Of a DNA stretch of 64,000 nt, positions 1 through 10,825 are shown piece by piece. The stretch is from Bathymodiolus brooksi. Its lineage: Eukaryota; Mollusca; Bivalvia; Mytilida; Modiolidae. The number at the start of each line of letters is the position of its first letter. Position 1 is the stretch's first letter. The stretch lies in assembly GCA_963680875.1 (NCBI GenBank), contig OY804589.1:25098353-25162352 (forward strand). Direction: 5' to 3'. A program made the position numbers and the translations under genes. The notes beneath the pieces were generated by a model. It did no database searches and was not told where the DNA came from. It was given only the letters and a program-made list of their open reading frames with translations.

Positions 1-635
1 AACTAACAACAAGAGTTATTTTAAGTCCATCAAATTAAAGCTATGTGATATGTATGAAGATTCCTAAGCTAATGAAACACGTATACATGACATTGTTGCC
101 ATAAATCCATGGTAGCTAATGAGGTACTTTAATAAGACACTTATGAATGACAGATTTATCATACGTTCATAGTATAGCTAATGAAGTTTACGAACATGTG
201 CAAAGCTTTATTATTCAAAATATTAAAATTACAAATAGAATGTTGAGATCACTAATGATAAAACATGTATGTGCTATATGTTTTCTGATATTTCGCTGTT
301 TCTTGGCGAGTTCTTAATACAAACTTTACAGCTTTCTGGATGTAAATTCTATTGTATGAGGTCTATTCGATTAATTGAACAATTGTAACGTCTACTGCAG
401 ATAATCTACAGGTGAGTTCCCTGTAGACATGTGTCGATATCTATTATTACAAACACGTGCTATATTGTCCCATGCACACTTAGTTCAGCCGAATATAAAG
501 GGCATAGGGACAGAAAGAAAACATAGTTTCATGTAGAATGTGTTACTCGCTATAGCATTTATTGTACCCTCTACAAATGTAATCATTGAATTAATGATAA
601 GGCAAAACACTATTATGCATCAAACAGTTGCTTAG

Positions 636-850
636 CAACTCATTCAAGCCTATCACCAATGCGCGTGGGTTCGCGCCCGGCTTTGTAAATTACAAAAAGG
701 GTGCACTCGACTCGCAGCCACAAGTTATGAAGCTTACCAGTTGCTTGCCCATGGTCGGTGGTTCTCTCCGGGTACTCCGGCTTCTTCCACCACTAAAACT
801 GGTCGCCATGATTTAGTTGAAATATTGCTGAAAGTGACGTAAAACACCAA
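636..850 (+). mobile_element. SINE, second head subfamily, 5'-truncated
   Basis: The body carries the conserved SINE core seen throughout the window (ggtggttctctccgggtac, then the ttgaaatattgctgaaag tail region). The head differs from most copies: it has a B-box-like stretch (gggttcgcgcccgg) and a gtaaattacaaaaaggg block shared only with the copy at 28,543-28,783. Its paralogue at 31,353-31,463 lacks the head. The tRNA-like origin is inferred from the box motifs. Confidence 0.7.
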
Positions 851-1014
851 AATTCAAATTCAATTCCTATATGTACGTTTTATGTTTCTATTATATTGCC
901 TCTAAGAATAGAATTATTTTATATTCGGACGAACGAAATGAGGGGAAATATAAATTTCATTTTCATCATTTAGAAACAGGGACGAGTTTGTTTATTTGAT
1001 GGGGGTATGGTTAT

Positions 1015-1256
1015 TGTGTTTAATGCCACTTTCAACAATATTTCAGTTATATCAGGCGGTCAGTTTTATTGGTGGAGGAAACAGGGGACCTGAAGAAAAC
1101 CACCGATCTGTCGGAAGTCACTTACAAACTTTATCACATTATGTTGTAAACCTCGCCCTGATCGAGATTCGAACTCACAACATCAGCGATGATAGGCACT
1201 GATTGCATAGGTAGTTGTAAATCTAACTACATACGATCACGGCCACGACGACTCCT
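1015..1256 (-). mobile_element. tRNA-derived SINE
   Basis: Read on the minus strand this is a nearly full copy: tRNA-like head with B box (gtgagttcgaatctcg), a middle ending in the conserved core (ggtggttttcttcaggtcc, then tcctccaccaataaaact) and a 3' end near gtggcattaaacac. It matches the copies at 13,263, 17,940, 19,566 and 31,749. The core resembles the conserved central domain of molluscan SINEs (MetaSINE type is likely, from memory). No intact tRNA fold is implied. Confidence 0.8.
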
Positions 1257-2155
1257 GTACGTGAAGAGAAGGTTTTCCAAGATGTAATCAATGAATCGAA
1301 ACATGTATTTGATTATTTATGTATTTACAAATAATATTGTTTTTATTTTAAATATAATTTTTATCATATACATGTACTTATATTTTTTACCATGTCATAT
1401 AAAAATTAAAATCTAATAAAATGCATCTTCCTGAGATTAACTTAGCGGGCTAATATAAAAAATATATTACACGGTTCCAGAATATATCACATCTCCTTTC
1501 GTAATCGGTATCACATAGTAATTTGTCAATCCAGAAATGTCTTCTTGCGTGTTCCAAGTCATTCTCTAATTCTAAAATGTAGTCCCGTTTTTTTTCCCAC
1601 GTGGTCAAAAGATCACATGAACTGCCATATGTACAAACTGGTAGACGAATGACACCGGAAAAGTTGGCCCGTTTGCTTGTTCTGACCAATCAGACAATCA
1701 GAATATAGTGATGGAAACCACAAAATGGATTAAGAAAAACATAATAATGTTGTTGTTTTGCTTTGCAACAATGTTTTTTTCTTTCTTTCTTATGATATTG
1801 ATTTTCCATGAAAGGGAACGACCAAAGATGTTAAATATAATTTCCGCACCAAAGATTTATCTCTTCGGAGCAACGAACCTTGGGAACATTGAACCTTCCA
1901 GAAATTGATACGGTACTGTTTTACCCGTGAGTTCTTGCATATTAAAGGTCCCTAATCTAAATTTGTAAAATAGTAGCATATTGTAGCCTCCACAACAGGA
2001 ATTGTTGTTCGTCCATACTCGAATTTCCACGCTGTCAAAAGTTCTTACATCGGTTGTTGTGTTTCGCCCTCATATTTGCTTCAACTTTGACATGGTTTAT
2101 TAGACATATTTATTACTGAAATTTGCAGTTTCTAAATAATTATAATATTAAGAAA

Positions 2156-2545
2156 ACTAAGGTTCTCCTCCATCAGACATAGGTGACCATAGCCGATTTT
2201 GGTTATCCTGTTTAGGCCCTTTGGTTTTATTACTCCCAAAACTTTTAAATTATTTGCTTTTCCAATCTTTCGACTTTGAGCGTACCTGCTGAAGGTTATT
2301 CCAGAAACGCGTCGTGCGCACTAAATTTGATATCCACGCTTGTATTTCATATATTATTAAACCTGTTTTCATGAATATTCGTGAAATAGGTCTTCATCAT
2401 GTACGCTCAAAGTAAAAAGATAAGAAAGCCAAATATAATTTAAATATCTTTGGGAGCAAATAAAACCAAAGGCTTAAAGGAGATATCCAAAATAGATTAA
2501 TGTTGTTTATACCTAAGGTAGGAAAACCTTAGTTTTGATAATACT
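2156..2545. repeat. Degenerate foldback of a bivalve-type repeat (N)
   Basis: Two inverted arms of about 160-180 bases flank a centre near 2,350. The left arm read in reverse repeats the right arm: gtacgctcaaagt, then a unit about ccaaataatttaaa, then aataaaaccaaagg, then ggagaaccttag. Single-arm copies of the same sequence lie at 50,493-50,700 and 58,071-58,280. The structure is conserved in A2 at 32,935-33,300, so it predates the duplication. Confidence 0.6.
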
Positions 2546-2604
2546 TTATTTAGGAACAATAAATTATATACGTTATATGTGTTTGCTTGCGCATATTGTG
2601 GTGT

Positions 2605-2698
2605 GTTTTTGTTTTATTTGTCTGCATCTTGTTATGTTGCCAGTTTCTGTGGATGGTCCATTTTTGATTGCCCCTTCGGTATTCTCTAACATTTATTT
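2605..2698 (+). repeat. Single-copy relative of the 88-bp array unit
   Basis: Read on the minus strand this is gagaataccgaaggggcaat followed by an imperfect version of the 87/88-bp unit arrayed at 10,826-12,290 (aaactggcaaca). Its A2 paralogue is at 33,378-33,470. It is a non-amplified member of repeat family M. Confidence 0.6.
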
Positions 2699-3246
2699 TC
2701 AATAATAAATATATCTACTAAACTATGTCAAACTACACATGTTTAAATACCATTCATATTACTCCAGCAAAGACACAATGATAGTGAAATTACAAGAGAC
2801 AGTTCAATTATTTCCTCGGTGTAGATTATTACTGTCACACATTCTTGTGGGAAAACAAATTTATTAAAGGAATTGGCCCGTAACAAACTTTGATTTTCTT
2901 ATAAGCTGACAGACTCCATATTTTTAGCTGCCAATTAAATAACATTAAAATGGACAATAAGAACACATTACTATAGTTATTATGTCACCCTATAGGGATT
3001 CATGTCACGGTCGCACCGTATTTTACTCTGTGTTTATTATTTATTGAGCTGATTTAGACTTGAAAAGGGCAAATAGACATTAACATTGGTGATTCATGAC
3101 AATGAACCATAAAACATATGCACAAGACGAATTACATTTACTGACAACAAGTCATATCTTGACATAGAAGTTAGCCAATAGCAAGCCAATGTCACATAAT
3201 TTTGCAACAGGAATAAAGGAAATGTTTATAGAATTGGCAAAACGGT

Positions 3247-3741
3247 TATGGTGTTTAACGCCACTTTCAACAAAATATCGGTTATATCATGGCGGTCAGT
3301 TTTATTGGTTAAAACCATCGACCTGTGCTACGTTACGCACGCAGCGTTAAGGAGTAAGAGTACAGAGTGACTGGATTCGAATCTGTATAATGTGTCCGAG
3401 TGGAACGACATAATTACATGTAAATCGTCGTTTCAGTGCGCGAGCACTATAAAAATTAAACTAAGTTTGTTGGTCTAGTACAATGCGGACATTATCATTA
3501 TCTCATCCAAATATAGTTGGTTCTTGTCATGATATGCATGTATATGAAGATTTTGTCTTTTGGCGATACACAAAACTCACGAACTCACTCGTGTTCTCGA
3601 TACAACATTATGTGATAAAGTTTATTAATGCCTTGCGGCAGGTCTGTGGTTTTCCCCGGTATCCTCCATCAATTGAACTGAAATCCACAATATAACTGAA
3701 ATATTGTTGAAAGTGGCGTTAAACACCATGACCCTAACCCC
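3247..3741. mobile_element. Nested SINE fragments in opposite orientations
   Basis: At 3,247-3,335 lies the 3' end of a SINE on the minus strand (tgtttaacgccactttcaac). At 3,590-3,741 the 3' half of another copy runs on the plus strand and ends in ccctaacccc. Between them is a stretch resembling the 3' part of the third SINE family at 29,474-29,705 (aatgtgtccgagtgga). It reads as an older element or recombination product split by a third repeat. The same arrangement is in A2 at 34,018-34,505. Confidence 0.6.
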
Positions 3742-3916
3742 ATACCTCAGTATTTGCTCATTTGGCTATGAACAGTGATCACTCTCTCACTGTCATTTGG
3801 CCTTTGCATGGTCTGTCCTTCGATGTACAGCTCCTGATTACGCCTTTAGTATCTCAAACTCTTTTAATGTAGATATTGCATTGAAACGAGCATTGAAATG
3901 TAGAAATAAAGTGTTT

Positions 3917-4402
3917 TGAAATGAAATACAAATAGTATGTTACCATATAGTCTTATTTGAATATTCCCCATGTCTTTTGAAATGGAATACAAATAGTATG
4001 TTACCATATAGTCTTATTTGAATATTCCCCATGTCTTTTGAAATAAAATACAAATAGTATGTTACCATATAGTCTTATTTGAATATTCCCCATGTCTTTT
4101 GAAATGGAATACAAATAATATGTTACCATATAGTCTTATTTGAATATTCCCCATGTCTTTTGAAATGAAATACAACTACATGTAGTATGTTGCCATATAG
4201 TCTTATTTGAATATTCCCCATGTCTTTTGAAATGGAATACAAATAATATGTTACCATATAGTCTTATTTGAATACTCCCCATGTCTTTTGAAATGAAATA
4301 CAACTACATGTAGTATGCTACCATATAGTCTTATTTGAATATTCCCCATGTCTTTTGAAATGAAATACAAATAGTATGTTACCATATAGTCTTATTTGAA
4401 TA
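3917..4402. repeat. Short 61-bp minisatellite, 8 units
   Basis: Eight units carry the motif gttaccatatagtcttattt. The distance between first and last unit is 439 bases, that is 7 x 61 plus 12; the extra 12 come from two units with a 6-base insertion (aactacatgtagtatg). The same unit is found once in A3 (near 55,356-55,401) and about 52 times in A2 (34,687-37,860). Non-coding. Confidence 0.95.
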
Positions 4403-4436
4403 GTAAGTAACATGGCATTGACATTTATATAATAAT

Positions 4437-4657
4437 GTGGTCTTGTTCAGGTAATATGCCAAAATATTACCCAGGTCATGAGAGACATATTACCGTCCAG
4501 GTAATATGCCAAAATATTACCCAGGTTTGAGAGACATATTACCGTCCATGTAATATGCCAAAATATTACCCAGGTCTGAGAGACATATCACCCTCCCGAA
4601 GGTAATACGTCTCTCAGACCTGGGTAATATTTTGGCATATTACCTGGACAAGACCAC
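4437..4657. repeat. Inverted repeat / hairpin with tandem left arm
   Basis: The left side holds three tandem versions of a block ggtaatatgccaaaatatta + cccaggt + gagagacatatta; the right side carries one inverted copy ending gacaagaccac, matching the gtggtcttgt at the start. The pair could fold into a long stem. A3 has a related hairpin (55,438-55,609); A2 lacks it. Confidence 0.85.
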
Positions 4658-5489
4658 ATTGATATCATTATTATACTAAGTGTCTAATTTTCTAGGTAGT
4701 ATGCCAAAATATTACAGTACCAAATATCACTACAGAAACTTACACGAAGTATAATAATGACATTTAGCAAGTCAGAATAAGTTAATGTAAAAATATTTTT
4801 GTGTTTAATGGTATGTCTGCATTTAATTGACAGAATAAATTGTTATAAACATAATTTTGTGTTTAATGGTATTTTCTGGAAGATATTTTAATTGCCAAAT
4901 TGGAATGTTCAATTTGTTGATTCCTCCAAAGAACGTACCACATAAGTGCCCACCATTTGTTTTTTATTTTTTTATGTCCTTGTACTCCGTTTACGCCTTT
5001 TACCTTTTATTATCAACTCTAAAAAGTGTCGTGAAAGTAGGATAATTATTAGACGCATATAAATATGCTGTATTAAGTTAGTATTTCAAACAACTCTATA
5101 ATCCAGTGCATGGGGAGATGTATTGTATAGACGTTTGTATAATATACCCTATTTCCTGTGACTGTCTGATGAATTCTTCGTGATCGTATGTAATATATTA
5201 AAATTGCTGAGTTAGATTGTTTTCAAAAGAGAAAAAAAACAGAAAATATATAATATATAATTATATACATTGTGTATGTACCACCTATGCAAGCTTAAAC
5301 ACGTGTTCTAGTGATCTAGATCGCTGAACATAAGGCTAGGCTAAGCGATTGGTACTGTAGTGTATCAAAGGTGTGAATTCAAATCCCGCTGAGAGTACGT
5401 AGGACTAAAATGTTGTCTCTTCAAAAATACCACTCCTACACTATTGGGTTGAATTTCGAAAAGCATATATGTTTTATTGTTTATATTGT

Positions 5490-6030
5490 GCTAAGCCAGT
5501 AGAGAAAACCAAAGAGACAATGAGGAATGGACAGTACAGTTACACAAGGGCACAAGACATAAAACGATGCAATAAAAAACACAACATAGAACACACTAAA
5601 AAAGATGACCAACACGGACCCAAGAAAAAACGGGAAAAGGCGGAGGGGGATGGGGTCGTTGAACCCAGGTAAGTTTGTGAAGGGTAGGCAGTTCCGTTTC
5701 TTATAAGACAACCGTCGTATTACTCGTAGTAAAAATCTGGTAAAATTATTGTCGCTTGTGAAGCAGAAACTGCTTACCTGTTTGGAGCTCCTGCGTTCAC
5801 CCCTGGTTTTTATTGGGGTTCGCGTTGTTGGATCTTTAGTTTTCTGTGTAGTGTTTTGTAGATCAATGGTTGTCCTTGTTCTTTTGGCCATTGCATTGTC
5901 TGTTCTTCTTCGATTTACGGATTCTGATTATCCAATTACCCCTTTGGTATCTTCAAACTCCTCCTGTCGGGGATTTAGGAAAGTAAATCAGGGAAGGCTG
6001 CATCAGTTTTTCAAAAATTTCATTTTGTAT
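5490..6030. repeat. Inverted pair of M repeats, unexpanded (A1)
   Basis: The right half (about 5,760-5,990, plus strand) reads as a full M repeat: gcagaaactgcttacc, then cacccctggtttttattggg, ttttctgtgtagtgttttg, ttggccattgcattgtctg and cctttggtatctt. The left half (5,500-5,700) is a more diverged M copy on the minus strand. In its left arm is one copy of the sequence that became the 39-bp array in A2 (atgaggaatggacagtaca ... cacaagacataaaacgatg). M resembles a repeat very common in mussel genomes (recall, not searched). Minus-strand open frame 5,481-5,891 lies over it; I do not treat this as a gene, since the equivalent in A3 is frame-broken. Confidence 0.7.
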
Positions 6031-6562
6031 CTTTGAGCCAGCACAACGATGAAATAGTGGCATATCGTATAACAATAACACTATATGAGCCAACATTGGA
6101 TTGCTCCATAAAAAGGCATCACAATTCCAGTTAATTCATGATACGAGCGTGTCCAGGGAGTCTCCACAAGTATAAAAATATCACAAGTACCATTAGAAAT
6201 GTAGTTGATTTCAAATCTTATATAACCTATGCACACTGCTAAATACATAAAAAGGCGATCTAATTTGCGATACTAAAATTTTCAATTAGCATGGCTATGT
6301 TTAATTTTGAAATTCATTTGATTAAGGTCTGATATGCGATTAAAATTAACATTAAGCGATGAGTGTTATTGATACGGTCAAAATGATAATTTAAATAGTC
6401 ATTAAAATAAATTGATCATCATATCAATTAGTATATTAATTACTAAATACATTAGCTTAAAGTGCAATTTTGATATTTAATTATGTAATTGCTGAACGGT
6501 TGAAAGATATATGATTTGATATGGTGTAATCTTTTCACACAACAAGGGAACGTCGCGGTAAT

Positions 6563-6738
6563 AATTAGGTTAAATCCGTAATATATCTGTTATTCAGCTA
6601 TCAGACAGGGTATACAATGTGACATTATATACCAGGGTATACAATGTGACATTATATACCCTGCCTGATAGCTGAATAACATATAATATACCCTGTCTGA
6701 TAGCTGAATAACAGATATATTACGGATTTAACCTAATT
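6563..6738. repeat. 176-bp palindrome at element end
   Basis: Outer arms of about 48 bases are near-perfect reverse complements (aattaggttaaatccgtaat ... attacggatttaacctaatt). The interior contains further copies of tgttattcagctatcagaca and gtatacaatgtgacattata in both orientations. It is longer and more rearranged than the three related palindromes near 60.3, 61.7 and 62.5 kb. Confidence 0.9.
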
Positions 6739-6831
6739 TTTTTTAAATACAACATCCAACTGTATTAAATAAATTTGCCTCTTTTATTTTCATTTTTCGT
6801 ATCTCTAGATGTCCGTACGTTTGACGTCATT

Positions 6832-6872
6832 CTTCAATGACGTCAAAATATGTGTCACGTCATATTTCATGT
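6832..6872. promoter_or_regulatory. Paired CRE-type octamers inside YR-family element
   Basis: Two perfect TGACGTCA octamers (6,832-6,839 and 6,848-6,855) are spaced 16 bases start to start, with a related tcacgtca at 6,865. TGACGTCA is the consensus for CREB/ATF bZIP factors. The same pair at the same spacing occurs at 60,124-60,147 and 62,334-62,357. Function is inferred from the motif only. Confidence 0.45.
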
Positions 6873-7440
6873 ATATGGTGTCTCATGAAGGAAAATACTG
6901 TACTAAATTTCTAAATCAATACAGTTTCATATGTAGTAAATTTTATAAACTTTATAAATATAACATTAATGTATCACATAACAAAACAACGGGTTTGCGA
7001 AACAGTTTCAATAATTTAAATGTTAACTACATGTAAATAAAACCTTGGTGTGGCCCCATGACGTCGAAAGTTTTCAAGGCTCAACGTTTTGTTTATTTGT
7101 TATGGTACAGCCGTGGAACATAGCAGTTTGCTGAATCTATCAGGTATTTGTGACGGAATTAACATTTGTAATATTTTTTTGTTCATGCAATCGTTTTGAG
7201 TATAAAAACAGCATTTAATTTGGTAAACATACATTTTTTATCCCGTATTATACCATTGATTCAGTGAAGCGTAATGTTTTGTCGTCCATGTTTTAATCGT
7301 TTTTGGGGACTGAAATATATACCCCGTCTGTTTTCCGAATATATGCTGACATTCAGGGTTGAAGAACCAATGAAAATATGTGTAACAAACTAAATCTGTA
7401 ATATATATATACCAAACAAGTACAAGTTCGGAAACATATG

Positions 7441-8037
7441 ACATCATTTATCCTGTCCTTGTCCTCGACCTGAAAGCTTCAGATACATATAAATACAACA
7501 AATACACAAACCAAAAATCTAATTAATTTGTTTGTTTGTTTATAAATAAAATGTATTACTATTTAATTCTTCAGGTTGAGTTATCGGTGTTAATTAGAGT
7601 TTCTGTTTGGTTGACTGAGCATGAATTACAGGACGCGTGCCGATTAAATTATCAATAACTCTTTTATTAAGATATTTATATTCCTCAAACTGTTAAATTT
7701 CAGAAAACATATATCTTATTTTTCACTTGAAGGTGTTCGGTGGTATTTTTTTGGTGTTCGGTGGTGGTTAGCGGTGTTCGGCGGTGTTCGATGGTGTTCG
7801 GTGGTAAAAAGACGCACCCTTTGTCCGTGAAGTGACAACAGTATTATGTACGTGTATCACACTTTGCTACTATTTTAATATATTTAAAGTCACATTTCTT
7901 CATAAACATCACATTAAGTTAAAATACGATCCGAAAATCAAATATACACCGACATAACCTTGTTGTCAAATACGCAACAATTGATGGATTATTGTGTATT
8001 GAATACACTAAATTTATTAAGGGCCAGATTAGTGTAA
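7441..8037. other. Non-coding stretch with a GGTGTTCG cluster
   Basis: No gene is recognisable. At 7,731-7,806 a short irregular repeat of ggtgttcggtggt occurs about six times. The rest is AT-rich with no clear motif. Confidence 0.6.
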
Positions 8038-8093
8038 CATAAATAATAATAATAATAATAAATAATAATAAATAAATAAATATATATAGATAC
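8038..8093. repeat. AT-rich microsatellite (ATA/ATAA)n
   Basis: Interrupted runs of aataataataataataat and aataaataaata, then atatatata. Confidence 0.9.
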
Positions 8094-8112
8094 ACGATAA
8101 TATAATACTATA

Positions 8113-8295
8113 CAGGGGCGGATCCATGGGGGGGGGGCGTAATTTTTCACACGAAGTACCCCAAATATTTTCGCGCCTCCCCCCGCAATTGGAAAAAATA
8201 AGATTTTTTTGCTAAAATCGTGATTTTTCACACGAAATACCCCAAAAATGTTCTTTAAGTGCGCCCCCTGACTTGATAACCTAGATCCGCCCCTG
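8113..8295. mobile_element. 183-bp MITE with 14-bp inverted ends
   Basis: Ends CAGGGGCGGATCCA and TAGATCCGCCCCTG are inverted repeats with one mismatch. The element is bracketed by a direct ctata (8,108-8,112 and 8,296-8,300), a plausible target-site duplication. The interior has two similar blocks around ttttcacacgaa. No coding capacity. The terminus resembles a motif shared by many invertebrate DNA-transposon MITEs; superfamily not assigned. Confidence 0.75.
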
Positions 8296-8375
8296 CTATA
8301 TATCATTATATTCAATGAGCTATTGACGACTACAGTATTACGTAATCTCTCTACTCAGCGGGTGGTTTAGATGAC

Positions 8376-8561
8376 CGTGCGATTTAACTGGTAAAATGCT
8401 AATTTAAAGCGACAATGCTAATTTAACACGAGAATGAAAATCTAACATGACAATACAAATTTAACACGAAAATGCAAATATAACATGACCAAGACGAATT
8501 TAAAAGGACAAGCGCAAATATAAAAAGATTTAGCAAATATAACACGACGAAGACTAATATA
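8376..8561. repeat. Degenerate short tandem repeat, left half of host element
   Basis: Irregular 20-25 base units such as aatttaacacgacaatgc. This half begins with tttaactggtaaaatgctaa. Together with 10,179-10,325 it formed one repeat block before the Tc1-like element inserted. Confidence 0.6.
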
Positions 8562-10178
8562 CACATAGAAAAAAGTTAAGCACCCCCTGATATATTAAAA
8601 TATAATAAGTTACACTAAGTTTAGATTCTAATATTTATATTGATTATAGCAAGAGCAATGTTCCATTAAAAAGATGTGCTCACACAGGTGTGACCATTAT
8701 GTCTAATATCGACTAGTCATGCACGTGAACCATACCTCTCACGCATTACTCAAAATTTAGTATGTTCACGCTTCGAATTTGGGTATTTAAGTCCGGTGTT
8801 TTAGAAATTTTATTCATTCTCAGTAAGCATGGTAAGAAGACGAATATCAGAAGCACAAAGATGGCAAAAAATCGGCATGCATACAACAGGGATGTCCTTC
8901 AAAACTGTTGGACGCCAGGTGGGCTACCACTATACTGTAGTCAGCCGACTGGTGAGAAAACATACACAAACCAACAATGTGAAAGACTTGCCAAAATCCG
9001 GCAGACCACGGGTAACATCTGGTCGTGACGACAGGGCATTGCAGCGTTTGGTTAGACGGATGCCATTCGGAATCAGTCCCGTACTCAAACAACACTGGCT
9101 GCCCAATAGACCTCTGTCAACAAGAACAGCTAGAAACCGTCTGGAATCAGCGGGACTTAAGTCAAGGAGAATCATTAAACGTCCACTATTGGCAGACCGA
9201 CATCGACGAACACGTTTGGCATGGTATTTTGCACGACGTGATTGAAATTTAAGGACATGGCGCAAGATTCATTGGTCAGATGAGAGCCGGTTTTTGCTTC
9301 ATATAACCGACGACCGGATGAGGGTTTGGAGAAACAAAAATACAGCTTATACCCCAAAGGAACATCCAGCCAACTGTCCCTTACGGTGGAGGCTCAGTGA
9401 TGGTTTGGGGGTGTATCTCTCATGACTGCAAGCTGGATTTAGTCACCATATAAGGCAACCTAACTGGTGATCAGTACATCAAAGACGTCTTGCAACCAGT
9501 TGTTGTCCCCATTTCGACAACCACCCACTGGCTACAAGGCCTGTGTATATGGATGACAAAGCCAGGCCTCATCGTTCAAGAGCAGTAACCGTTTACCTCC
9601 AAAGTTAAGCCGTGACTTCGGTTCCTTGGCCAGCCATGAGCCCGGATTTGAGTCCCATAGAGCATATTTGGGACATGTTAGGCCGCCGTATATAGGCGCG
9701 GGAAGCTCCTGTGCAAACCATTCGTCAGTTGGAAGTAACATTGCATCAGAAATGGCAGCAGCTATCACAACAGGACATCGGACGTCTAACTGGAGGGATG
9801 AGACGCAGGGTTGAGGACGTCATCCAAGCACGTTGGGGTTACACCCGGTACTGAACTTTGAACAATAGATGTCGTCAAGTGATTCATAAGTGACGTTTTG
9901 AAAGTGAAATGGCAATCTTATCGTGCTTTGTGAACGGTGAAAGTCAATGCTTAAAATGGACATGTTTTACTGCAAAAACTGGCCTTGTGATATTGTGATT
10001 AAATATTCATTAAATTAACATTTTTCTTTATTTTTTTTTGTGGATTCTTACAGCCAATGTAATGTCCTAACAGGTCACCATTGCGTTCTTGAGATTATCT
10101 GGTCAGTAATCTCGTGATACTTCTCGTATCATTTGTCATTTCAAGAAAACATGGGGGTGCTTAACTTTTTTCTTTGTG
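8562..10178 (+). mobile_element. Tc1-like transposon, 1,617 bp, complete but decayed
   Basis: Terminal inverted repeats begin CACATAGAAAAAAGTTAAGC (left, 8,562) and CACAAAGAAAAAAGTTAAGC (right, reverse complement ending at 10,178) and continue into ACCCCC. Both ends are flanked by TA (8,560-8,561 and 10,179-10,180), the expected Tc1/mariner target duplication. The element encloses one broken transposase gene. It interrupts a degenerate repeat, so it is the younger insertion. Confidence 0.93.
8829..9854 (+). pseudogene. Tc1-like transposase, frame-broken
   Basis: This would be a cut-and-paste transposase binding the element's inverted repeats and acting through a DDE active site. The first 138 codons (8,829-9,242) are intact: a helix-turn-helix N-terminus and a GRPR motif (residues 58-61) typical of Tc1 DNA-binding domains. 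The TGA at 9,243 ends that frame. After a frame shift the catalytic region is readable in pieces: WSDESRF near 9,273 (first Asp), then VYMDDKARPHRS near 9,546 (second Asp), then DLSPIEHIWDMLGRR near 9,640 (final acidic residue). A last stop at 9,852-9,854 after an RWGYTRY-like end gives about 342 codons, the usual family length. All three catalytic boxes survive but in different frames, so the copy cannot make enzyme. Confidence 0.9.
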
Positions 10179-10325
10179 TATATAACAAACATGTGCAAAT
10201 TTAATAGGAGAAGTGCAAATATAACAAGATCATGACAAATATACACAGGATTTGTCTAATTTAACTGGTAAAGGCTAATATAACTGGTAATGTTTAATCA
10301 TTAGCATTTTACCGGTTATATTTGG
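10179..10325. repeat. Degenerate short tandem repeat, right half of host element
   Basis: Continues the irregular units of 8,376-8,561 (gtgcaaatataacaag). It ends attagcattttaccggttat, an approximate inversion of the tttaactggtaaaatgctaa at the far left. The two halves plus the Tc1 insertion therefore look like one element with inverted ends. Confidence 0.55.
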
Positions 10326-10825
10326 AAAAAAACGGGCATATTGGCATTTTCTATTTCCCAGTGTGTTGATATCTTGTCGTTCTGTAGTTTGTGCTCAGCC
10401 GGAAATAACCATTGCAATGTACAATACAAATAATTACGGATAACAAAAATCCGTGTTTTTATATCGCGAAACAAACGAAGACGGCAAAAATATTGACTTT
10501 TACAGTAAATTTTTCAAAGCAAATCTCTTTATTGGTTAGAGTTCGAACAAAATCTGGACTTTAATAGTCACAGTTCAAACAAAATCTCGACTTTAATAGT
10601 CACAGCTTAAGCAAAACGTCGACTTTAATAGTGCTTATTTGTTTTCAAGGGGGGTTCGTACGAACCACTCGAACCCCTTCTGGCTACGGGTGTGGTCCAT
10701 GACGTGTGTTGTATAAGACAACATTGTTGCATGATTTGTATTGGTAATGTCCAAATTATATTACATGTTGTATTCATAATACAAAATGTAGCATAATTGT
10801 TTGTTTTGGTAGGATAAAAAAAAAA
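10326..10825. other. Non-coding spacer with small direct repeats
   Basis: No gene seen. A 40-base block around atctcgactttaatagtcac occurs about three times at 10,545-10,632. At 10,646-10,677 is ggggttcgtacgaaccactc, then cgaacccc, a short inverted motif. It leads into the 88-bp array. Confidence 0.5.

Larger units (their letters stand above)
1..6562. repeat. Duplicated segment, copy A1
   Basis: This stretch is repeated in the same order and orientation at 30,723-48,613 (A2), and its last 2.8 kb again at 55,143-56,955 (A3). By eye A1 and A2 differ by a few substitutions per hundred bases plus short indels. A1 probably continues upstream of the window because homology starts at base 1. It holds SINE copies, a foldback near 2.3 kb, a short 61-bp array, a hairpin at 4.4-4.7 kb and a pair of M repeats at 5.5-6.0 kb. 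I see no credible protein gene in it: the short open frames at 628, 1,708, 3,483, 4,857 and 5,749 fall in repeats and have no recognisable domain. Homology to A2 stops at 6,562, where the palindrome of a YR-family element begins. Confidence 0.85.
6563..7440 (-). mobile_element. Non-autonomous YR-family (Crypton-like) element
   Basis: On the minus strand this matches the units at 59,575-62,603: the start ttagtttgttacacat, the cagacggggtatatat block, a remnant of the recombinase C-terminus (attcagcaaactgctatgtt is the diverged form), a paired CRE motif, and a terminal palindrome. The catalytic domain is absent. Its palindrome end abuts the end of segment A1. Family membership is inferred from the unit at 60,391-61,825, which still encodes recombinase motifs. 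Confidence 0.7.

Noticed and set aside
1450..1908. Divergent pair of small genes (1,450-1,689 minus, 1,708-1,908 plus)
   Set aside because: The A2 copy breaks both frames by short indels and stops, as expected for non-coding DNA.
5481..5891. 136-codon frame conserved in A1 and A2
   Set aside because: It overlays the inverted M repeats, is frame-broken in A3, and has low-complexity hydrophobic content without a domain.
8829..9245. Intact transposase gene of 138 residues
   Set aside because: It contains only the DNA-binding part; the catalytic boxes follow in other frames, so it is the 5' piece of a pseudogene.
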